Part shown: in pieces, positions 1-5,712 of the stretch
How positions within the stretch are numbered: position 1 is the first letter of the stretch
Layout: each line of letters begins with the position of its first letter
Source: Candidatus Heimdallarchaeota archaeon
GTDB lineage: Archaea; Asgardarchaeota; Heimdallarchaeia; JABLTI01
Length of the DNA: 10,509 nucleotides
Direction of reading: 5' to 3'
NCBI GenBank assembly: GCA_030667035.1
Contig: DAOUWQ010000018.1
Span: forward strand, 1 to 10,509
Translations under genes and position numbers: made by a program
The notes under the pieces: model-generated
Seen by the model: only the letters and a program-made list of their open reading frames with translations
The model's database searches: none
What the model was told of the DNA's origin: nothing

Positions 1-282
1 ATCTCCACTACTTCCTTTCTTTGGACTTTTTCTCCTTTTACTCGAGTCCGCAGGTTGCATACCTTGATCTTTCAATTCTTTTGCTCGAGCAAGATATTCT
101 TTTGATTTTAAAAAGTACATATTTTTCAGTTGGGGGTTACTTGTGAAGCTTATAAGTTGCTGTAGTATTTCTGCAGCTTTAAGATAATTTTGAAAAGCTG
201 ATTTATAATTTCCAGCTTGATCTTGTTCATATGCCTTCTGTGCATATTTTGATGCATATTGATACAATGATGAATTAGCCAC
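1..282 (-). CDS. MIT-domain protein, probable Vps4/CdvC-type AAA ATPase (N-terminal part only)
   Basis: The minus strand from 282 reads open to the window edge for 94 codons. It begins with GTG, preceded in frame by TAA at 298-300, so GTG is the only standard start near the N-terminus. Residues about 8-72 form a three-helix MIT domain: an amphipathic helix with AQKAYEQDQAGNYKSAF, a second helix with NYLKAAEILQQLI, and a third with KSKEYLARAKELK. From about residue 78 the chain becomes a Ser/Lys-rich linker (SKRRKSPKKGSSGD), as expected between a MIT domain and an AAA module. In archaea this layout is known from CdvC/Vps4, the ATPase that binds ESCRT-III tails through MIT and disassembles the polymers in division or membrane remodelling. 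The AAA domain lies outside the window, so Vps4 is inference; another MIT-bearing protein such as a calpain-like protease remains possible. The MIT call itself is firm. Confidence 0.68.
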   Translation of the reverse strand, partial: MANSSLYQYASKYAQKAYEQDQAGNYKSAFQNYLKAAEILQQLISFTSNPQLKNMYFLKSKEYLARAKELKDQGMQPADSSKRRKSPKKGSSGD

Positions 283-318
283 TTTTATCCACGCTCGTTA
301 TTTCTTAGAACCTTCTAT

Positions 319-329
319 CTTATATATTT
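319..329 (-). promoter_or_regulatory. Candidate TATA box for the MIT-domain gene
   Basis: On the minus strand this reads AAATATATAAG, a good archaeal TATA element. Its centre lies about 42 bp upstream of the GTG at 282, which would place transcription start near 297 and give a leader of about 15 nt. Assigned by position and composition only, in a generally AT-rich gap of 165 bp that otherwise shows nothing. Confidence 0.35.
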
Positions 330-447
330 ACCAATATCGACATTTTTTTCTTTACTCATATCTATTCAAAAACTCTTTGTAACTAAGATATCCTAGTGTT
401 TCTCCTATTAAAATATATTATTTTACATCGTTTATAAGAGATAGTTA

Positions 448-1833
448 TTATTCACTCATTTTCAATGCGATAATCAAATCCATGACATTTGTTCCCGTCA
501 ACCCAGTGATAATCAAACCATTAGTTTTTTTGAAGAAATTATATGAATCATTATTGGTTAGGTATTTTTGCATCTCTAAATTCCTTCGTTTTGCAGTTTT
601 AATAATGCATTTGTCTACAAGTGCTCCTGCTGCATCAGTTGGTCCATCTTTTCCATCAGATCCAATAGATGCTAGTATTATTATTTCAGATTTTTTCAGT
701 TGAATTCCTGCAGAGAGTACTAATTCCTGATTTCTTCCGCCTTGTCCATCACCAATAATTTTTACTGTTGTTTCACCGCTAGCTATAAGCAAAGTATTAT
801 TTTCCATGTTATTTATTGCAGAGGCTATTTTTGAACCAATTTCTTTAGCTTCTCCAGTTATCTCTGTAGAAAGGATATTACAGTTTAAGCTGATATCGAG
901 TGCTGCTTTTTTCATTGCGTTACATGAAATTGTGTTCGATGCAATAATGAAATTACTCACTTTCTTGAAGAATGGTTTTGTTTTCTTAGGAGTATCTTCA
1001 ATTTCATTATTTATTCCTTTTTCAATTATCTGAGCTATTGATATTGGTATTTTTCCTTTCAGATTATATTTTTGTAAAATTTCTTCTACATCTTGCCAAG
1101 TTGTATTATCTGGTGCAGTAGGACCTGAAGCTATAGTATCTAAATTATCACCCACAACGTCACTGATGATTAGTGAAATTACTTTGGCAGGTTGAGCTGC
1201 TTCTGCTAGCTTTCCTCCTTTTATTTTTGACAAATGTTTTCTAATCGAGTTTAATTCATGAATTGAAGCGCCCACATTTGTTAAAAGCTTGAACATTATA
1301 TGTAAATCTGAAAGGGCTATTGTCTCGAGAGGCAATTCTAAAAGTGCCGAACCACCACCACTTATCAAAGCAAGAACAATATCATTTTCAGTCAAATTTT
1401 CAACTAATTCTAGAATCTTTTTCGCACCATCAACACTTCCTTCGTTTACGTATGGGTGTCCTGCAGGTTGTAAAATTACTTTCTTTAAAGGATATTTTTT
1501 CTTAATTTCCTCTTCTGGTACACAAATCAAACCTTGAGAAATATTTTCTCCCAGAAGGTTCTCTACAACTAATGCCATTGAAGCAGAAGCTTTTCCGGCT
1601 CCAACTACAATGATTCTGTTGTCTTTTTTTAGATTCACTTTAAAAAAATCAGAAAATATTAATTTATTATCTTCGATAGTTAGAAATTCTGTCACTGCTT
1701 TCTGAGGGTTTGCTGCTTCAATTCCTTTCTCAAGAACATCTAAAACAATTTTTCGTGCTTGGAGTATTTTTTCCTCACAAACATCTGATAATAGAATACC
1801 TCTATTTTTAATATGCTGATGTTTTTTCTGAAT
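448..1833 (-). CDS. Glycerate 2-kinase, MOFRL/DUF4147 family
   Basis: Transfers phosphate from ATP to D-glycerate, giving 2-phosphoglycerate in archaeal members; cytosolic, linking glycerate from sugar-acid or serine breakdown to lower glycolysis. Motifs in order, numbered from the GTG at 1695: VGAGKAS (31-37, conserved Lys), LISGGGSALLELP (110-122), NSIRKHLSKIKGGKLA (149-164), LIISDVVGDNLDTIASGPT (175-193), then the C-terminal MOFRL domain with SGETTVKIIGDGQGGRNQEL (306-325), GSDGKDGPTDAAGA and TGLTGTNVMDL. The usual GPTGTNVND is altered here to GLTGTNVMD. The start is the odd part. The first standard start, GTG at 1695, would remove the family's N-terminal helix, yet the frame stays open to a TAG at 1867-1869 and encodes that helix (IKNRGILLSD, then ARKIVLDVLEKGIEAANPQKAV). 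No ATG, GTG or TTG occurs in that stretch. I place the start at ATT 1831-1833, seven bases after GAGGG (1841-1845), giving 461 residues, close to family length. The function is certain; the start is not. Confidence 0.93.
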   Translation of the reverse strand: MQKKHQHIKNRGILLSDVCEEKILQARKIVLDVLEKGIEAANPQKAVTEFLTIEDNKLIFSDFFKVNLKKDNRIIVVGAGKASASMALVVENLLGENISQGLICVPEEEIKKKYPLKKVILQPAGHPYVNEGSVDGAKKILELVENLTENDIVLALISGGGSALLELPLETIALSDLHIMFKLLTNVGASIHELNSIRKHLSKIKGGKLAEAAQPAKVISLIISDVVGDNLDTIASGPTAPDNTTWQDVEEILQKYNLKGKIPISIAQIIEKGINNEIEDTPKKTKPFFKKVSNFIIASNTISCNAMKKAALDISLNCNILSTEITGEAKEIGSKIASAINNMENNTLLIASGETTVKIIGDGQGGRNQELVLSAGIQLKKSEIIILASIGSDGKDGPTDAAGALVDKCIIKTAKRRNLEMQKYLTNNDSYNFFKKTNGLIITGLTGTNVMDLIIALKMSE

Positions 1834-1950
1834 AATATATCCCTCGAATATTTTTTTTACAAACTTCTATTTTAAACTAAGAGAAGATTCATTAATTACT
1901 CTTTCAGTTATTTATTATTGGTTATATATTATTGATGGGGTTGACAAACA
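1834..1950. promoter_or_regulatory. Divergent promoter region between the glycerate kinase and the membrane HEPN gene
   Basis: This short AT-rich gap must hold promoters for both directions. On the minus strand TTTAAAATA at 1869-1877 is a candidate TATA box for the kinase, and GAGGG at 1841-1845 a candidate Shine-Dalgarno. On the plus strand TTATTTATTATT around 1908-1919 and TTATATATT at 1922-1930 are candidate TATA elements, and GGGGTTGA at 1937-1944 resembles a Shine-Dalgarno site for the HEPN gene. Exact elements cannot be fixed from the sequence. Confidence 0.35.
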
Positions 1951-3363
1951 ATTTCAAGTAGATTTCTAGGTAGAACAACAAATGCTCTCTTTAATCAGCG
2001 ATTCTTTTTAGGTGTTTATGCACCAATAATCCTTGAGTTTATAGTATATGCAATTTATTCTGCTGCAAGCGGTAGAGAGTTTGATTTTGGAACAATTCTA
2101 TGGGCGTTGATGCTTATTGCCCCTGCTTTGTTTTTCTACATGGTTTCTCCGATTCTAATTTACTTTGTAAGTGGAGCTGGAAAATTTTATGAGAGTAATC
2201 TGAAAGAAAACTTAGACTCATTATTTATCTTTTCTGACGATGAAGATCGTTTAGCTGATAAACAAAAAATAAAGATTAGAGAAGAAATTAATGAAAAGTT
2301 AATTCCTCAATTGGTGAGTGATGTCAAAGGTTTGTATATTGATTCATATATAAGCCGCTCTCGAAGTGATAAGAAAAATAATTTATTGAGCAGTTTTGAA
2401 ACATTATTTCTATTTTCTATTCTGTGGTCCATTTTCTCTTTAGCCGATTTTATTGGAGTAATAATTCTTCACTACACACCAATCTCTTTGGATTTTATTT
2501 ATATTGACCAAATAACAAACACTGTAAATGTAACAATCTTTGCTGTAATTTTTGGTTCACTAACTCTTCTAAGTGATTTGCTTGCAATTTATTCAATTGG
2601 CCGTTTAAGACAATTAATGCTTGAAACTCTTCCAATTGTTGTTTTTGTTGACGAAGAAGAACAAATTAAAAGAAGCAATTACATTAGAGCGCTAAGCCAA
2701 TTTCCAATCGAAGGTTTAGTTGGAGATAAATTATTACGCAAGCATTCAAGACGAATTGATGGAATCTATGAACAAGAGTTTTCCGAACCGCTCTCAGAAG
2801 CATTGCGTGTGTATGGTCGTAATCAAGTTGCCAAACAACAGGCTTGGAGATTATATAAACCAATATTAGATGAATTAAAAGTAACAGCTGAACAAACTGC
2901 TGTAATCAAAGATCGCTTCTTTGATAGCCCTTTTTACGATATTGCTAGAGATGTTTTTAGTTATGATCATGAACTAAACTCCCTCAAAACAGATATAGAG
3001 TATGTAAAAAATAGGTTGAATATGTGGGTTGATATTTCCGAAGAGGAAAGAGCAACATCACTAGTTTTTCTCTATAGATCGACTGAACAGCTCTTCAAAA
3101 GTATTTTAGATAGGTTTGACGCTCCCATTGAAATTCATGCTAATTTTGCAATTATGCTTAAATTTCTTAAAGACAAAGCATTGGTGAATGATAAGGAAGA
3201 AGAATCGTTCAACAAAATTAGAAAGAAAAGAAATACGTTAGTTCACCAATCTGGTCGTATAGTGTCAATCAAAAAGAGTGAAATTGAAAATTTTCTACAA
3301 AGTCTGGAAAGTGTTTTGTTAAAAGTTGAAAAACGATTCAAAAAATCAGAGAGTAAAAGCTAG
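1951..3363 (+). CDS. Four-helix membrane protein with C-terminal HEPN-like domain
   Basis: I do not recognise a named family for the whole protein. Four hydrophobic segments are visible: FFLGVYAPIILEFIVYAIYS (2002-2061), ILWALMLIAPALFFYMVSPI (from about 2095), SILWSIFSLADFIGVIIL (about 2416-2469) and TIFAVIFGSLTLLSDLLAIY (about 2533-2592). A charged loop follows the second, and a cytosolic region of about 240 residues follows the fourth. The last 100 residues (about 3040-3340) are helical and carry IRKKRNTLVH, an R-N-x3-H motif with Arg at 3229 and His at 3244. This matches the Rx4-6H signature of HEPN domains, which include metal-independent RNases and non-catalytic nucleotide-binding forms. 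The first standard start is TTG 2107, which would fall inside the second helix and lose the first. The frame is open from 1945 with coding-like content but no ATG, GTG or TTG, so I place the start provisionally at ATT 1951, after GGGGTTGA. No MNT-type antitoxin partner lies beside it. Confidence 0.72.
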   Translation: MSSRFLGRTTNALFNQRFFLGVYAPIILEFIVYAIYSAASGREFDFGTILWALMLIAPALFFYMVSPILIYFVSGAGKFYESNLKENLDSLFIFSDDEDRLADKQKIKIREEINEKLIPQLVSDVKGLYIDSYISRSRSDKKNNLLSSFETLFLFSILWSIFSLADFIGVIILHYTPISLDFIYIDQITNTVNVTIFAVIFGSLTLLSDLLAIYSIGRLRQLMLETLPIVVFVDEEEQIKRSNYIRALSQFPIEGLVGDKLLRKHSRRIDGIYEQEFSEPLSEALRVYGRNQVAKQQAWRLYKPILDELKVTAEQTAVIKDRFFDSPFYDIARDVFSYDHELNSLKTDIEYVKNRLNMWVDISEEERATSLVFLYRSTEQLFKSILDRFDAPIEIHANFAIMLKFLKDKALVNDKEEESFNKIRKKRNTLVHQSGRIVSIKKSEIENFLQSLESVLLKVEKRFKKSESKS

Positions 3364-3456
3364 AATCAAGTATTAACAATAAATTCAGTTCTAGCGAAAA
3401 ACTTTTTGAATGGACTTTGTCCCACTTTTCATTAGAGAATAAAAGAATGTGATATT

Positions 3457-3912
3457 ATGTCCGAAAAGAAGAAAACAACCGCTACAAAGAAAGCCACAAC
3501 AAAACCAAAAACTACTTCAAAACCTAAAGCATCCTCTGCTACAAAAAAGACCGGAACAGCTAAAACTTCAGCTGCAAAGAAACCCGTCGCTAAAAAACCT
3601 GCTGCCACTAAAAAAGTGACTAAAAAACCCTCTAAAAAAGTAGCAACTATAAAAGCACAAATAGTGAGTTATAGAAGAAGCAACCGCTTACAAGTTACTA
3701 ATCAAGCAATTGCATTGGTTTTAGATGACTTCAATCATAAAGCATTAGTGGGTAAAAAGTTCACTCTTAATTTTAAAGCTAGCGATGCTACTGCAAAAGG
3801 AATTGTTACAGCAACTCATGGTCAAATTAAAAACAAACGAGTAAGACTACGCTTTGAGAAAGGCGGTATGGCTGGAGCAGCAATCAATCAAATAGTTGAA
3901 ATTCATATTTAG
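3457..3912 (+). CDS. rpl35ae: Large-subunit ribosomal protein eL33 (L35Ae) with long basic N-terminal tail
   Basis: A component of the 50S subunit found in archaea and eukaryotes but not bacteria. Residues about 65-151 fit the L35Ae beta-barrel: AQIVSYRRSNRLQVTNQAI, then LVGKKFTLNF, GIVTATHGQIKNKRVRLRFE and a C-terminal AAINQIVEIHI. The conserved elements are the early arginine run, the HG turn, the RVRxRFE strand and the terminal VEI strand. Residues 1-64 are unusual: nearly all Lys, Ala, Thr, Pro and Ser, with repeated KKPVAKKPA-like units resembling a histone H1 tail. Archaeal L35Ae proteins are usually only about the length of the core, so the tail is an addition. The start is ATG 3457, with GTGAT at 3449-3453 just upstream; an earlier ATG at 3446 is followed at once by TGA. 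The gene lies 93 bp after the HEPN gene with no clear terminator between, so read-through is possible. Confidence 0.85.
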   Translation: MSEKKKTTATKKATTKPKTTSKPKASSATKKTGTAKTSAAKKPVAKKPAATKKVTKKPSKKVATIKAQIVSYRRSNRLQVTNQAIALVLDDFNHKALVGKKFTLNFKASDATAKGIVTATHGQIKNKRVRLRFEKGGMAGAAINQIVEIHI

Positions 3913-3923
3913 AAAAAATTCTT

Positions 3924-3978
3924 GAGAGTAAGAGCTAACCTCTTCTCTCCGAGATTAATTTTATTTGTTTTTTATAAT
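3924..3978. terminator. Hairpin terminator, apparently serving both convergent genes
   Basis: GAGAGTAAGAG (3924-3934) pairs with CTCTTCTCTC (3940-3949) around a CTAAC loop, with one bulged T. On the plus strand it is followed by a T-rich tail including TTGTTTTTTA (3966-3975), which would end the eL33 transcript. On the minus strand the same hairpin is followed by AATTTTTTCT (complement of 3911-3920), which would end the coiled-coil gene transcript. Archaeal termination depends mainly on the T tract; the hairpin is seen directly, its function is inferred. Confidence 0.6.
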
Positions 3979-3984
3979 TAATCA

Positions 3985-5424
3985 CTACATTTCTGGTAAT
4001 TGTTTCTTCCAAGCAGCTAGGAGATCAATAAGCATTTGTTTTCGTTTTACTCCACCACTTTTTATTTTATAGACTTTAGTCATACCAGGAGAACCAACAT
4101 GTTCATACATTTGTTCTATGAATTTATCACATATGTCATTAAATGAGCTAGTATCATTAATGGCTTCAATATATTTAATGAAAACATCAATAACCTTCAC
4201 AAGCTCTGGACTAGGCGTTCGATCAATTTTAGCTGGTTTTTTGCCTTTTGATTTTCTCTTAGTATAAGCTACTTTTGGAACTTTTACTCCTTCATCAAGC
4301 TCGGGTTGTTCTTTCTCTCCATCTGCGTCCTCTTCATCTTTTGGTTTAGCTTTAGAAGCTTTTTTACCCTTAAGAAAATCACTTGGTTTGACGTAGCTAT
4401 CACTGGGATCATCAATTTCTTCCTCAGTTGTGGGAGTAATTTCTTCTGGAGCTGTTTCAACAGGTTTTCTTTTAGCTGGTTCTGGAATAGCTTCAGATGG
4501 TTTTTTATCTTTGACCTTTGCTTTTGTAGTTTGTTGAACTGGTGCTGCACTCGCATATTGTCTTGTTAATGAAGCTATTTTAGGTTCAAAAATTTTCTCA
4601 ATTTCATGAGCGTGTATAGCAATTTGATTCAGTATTTTTTGTTTAGTGATATGTCTATTATCTATAATTTCACCAAGCTCTACACCAAGAAAAGCTAAAA
4701 ACTCCTTCTTGAATGGGTCATCTACCGTTCCATAGATTTCATCTAATTCTTCAATTATTTTTTCAATAGTCTCAAGCGTTTTATTTGAACCTGAATCTTT
4801 TACTTTTTTCTTTTCTTCCTCGAACTCTAGAGCAACTTCTTTTAGTTCTCTTTGAAGATCTTTCATACGCATTTCTAATTGACTATTCTCAACTTCTAAA
4901 TCATTTGATTCTTCGAGTTTTTCCTCATATTTATCTTTAATCTTCTTTAGATCGGTTGTAAGAGATTCATTAGTCATTTTGAGATATTTACTTTCTTCAG
5001 TTAATTTGATATTTGTCTCTCTAATTTTTGCGTCTGCTTGAGGAGCTGCAGATAGATTCTGAAGTTGACTTTGTAATTCTTTTGCTTGAGCATCAGCCGT
5101 CTGATGTTTACTTTTCAAAGTAATATTTTCTTGCTTAAGAGAGGCAGTTTCCTCTTCTAATACCTCATTTCTTTCTGAATACTTTGAAACCATAGAAATC
5201 ATTCTAGGAGCCATACCTAAACTGATTTTCTTACTATCAAGTAGTGAGATTAAATTCTCTAATTCAAAATATTTCATGTCTTTTTCTTTGAGGAGATTAG
5301 AAGGTCGAAGGAGTACATCGATATCTTCAATGAAGAAACTCAAATTTTCGTACCCGAATTGTTTTGCCTTTTTCTCCAATTTAGCAAGTTGTTTTTGGTT
5401 GATTGAGGAAGATTCTTCGCTCAT
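3985..5424 (-). CDS. Coiled-coil protein of unknown function with conserved-looking helical ends
   Basis: I do not recognise this 479-residue protein. Numbered from the ATG at 5424: residues 10-75 form a helical N-terminal domain (KQLAKLEKKAKQFGYENLSF); about 80-210 are a long coiled coil rich in Glu, Lys, Leu and Gln; about 212-290 are a further helical region (IEKIIEELDEIYG); about 295-403 are a disordered linker with alternating basic and acidic blocks (KPKDEEDADGEKEQPEL); about 405-479 are a compact helical C-terminal domain ending AAWKKQLPEM. There is no signal peptide or membrane helix, so it is probably a cytosolic scaffold or filament-like protein. The start is ATG 5424, because GGTGA lies six bases upstream; the in-frame GTGs at 5436 and 5433 overlap that Shine-Dalgarno. 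It converges on eL33 and diverges from the TPR gene. Confidence 0.85.
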   Translation of the reverse strand: MSEESSSINQKQLAKLEKKAKQFGYENLSFFIEDIDVLLRPSNLLKEKDMKYFELENLISLLDSKKISLGMAPRMISMVSKYSERNEVLEEETASLKQENITLKSKHQTADAQAKELQSQLQNLSAAPQADAKIRETNIKLTEESKYLKMTNESLTTDLKKIKDKYEEKLEESNDLEVENSQLEMRMKDLQRELKEVALEFEEEKKKVKDSGSNKTLETIEKIIEELDEIYGTVDDPFKKEFLAFLGVELGEIIDNRHITKQKILNQIAIHAHEIEKIFEPKIASLTRQYASAAPVQQTTKAKVKDKKPSEAIPEPAKRKPVETAPEEITPTTEEEIDDPSDSYVKPSDFLKGKKASKAKPKDEEDADGEKEQPELDEGVKVPKVAYTKRKSKGKKPAKIDRTPSPELVKVIDVFIKYIEAINDTSSFNDICDKFIEQMYEHVGSPGMTKVYKIKSGGVKRKQMLIDLLAAWKKQLPEM

Positions 5425-5712
5425 TTTTTTCACCACGCATTAGGAAAGAACGTTATTCTATTAATTGAAAAAGCTTTTCTTTGTTAAAAAAAGCTACAGA
5501 ACTTCTTTATTACCTTTCGGTTTGTGCTATTTTCTACACAAATTTGTCTCTTACTTGTATATTTAAATACATTAGAAAATTAATCTAAAAAACATTTAAA
5601 AGATTAAGATAATAATATGCTTATCTGTAATGTTATATCTAGTTTGAACCTTTATCAAAGTTTAATAACTAATTATCATTATATTCTTTAAATAATGAAT
5701 TGAGGGTTATAT
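5425..5712. promoter_or_regulatory. Divergent intergenic region between coiled-coil and TPR genes
   Basis: 288 bp with no ORF of note and very high AT content; it should hold both promoters. Visible elements: GGTGA (complement of 5430-5434) before the coiled-coil ATG; an inverted repeat AGCTTTT (5472-5478) with AAAAGCT (5489-5495) that would form a hairpin in the coiled-coil leader or act as an operator; TTTAAATA at 5562-5569, a TATA-like sequence; and a small inverted repeat TTAGA (5572-5576) with TCTAA (5584-5588). GAGGG at 5702-5706 is the Shine-Dalgarno for the TPR gene. I cannot assign transcription starts. Confidence 0.4.

Noticed and set aside
482..1537. Several plus-strand ORFs of 60-80 codons opposite the glycerate kinase
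   Set aside because: They lie antisense to a gene with complete family motifs, have no Shine-Dalgarno sites, and their translations are biased as expected for the reverse of a coding strand.
3457..3912. Histone H1-like or DNA-binding protein
   Set aside because: Only the first 64 residues look like that; the remaining 87 match the L35Ae ribosomal protein core.
4284..4569. ORFs on both strands overlapping the charged linker of the coiled-coil gene
   Set aside because: The Lys/Glu-rich linker gives long stop-free stretches in other frames; the translations are low-complexity Gln/Lys/Leu or Phe/Ser/Cys and resemble nothing.
5425..5436. GTG at 5436 or 5433 as the start of the coiled-coil gene
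   Set aside because: These codons overlap the GGTGA that serves ATG 5424.
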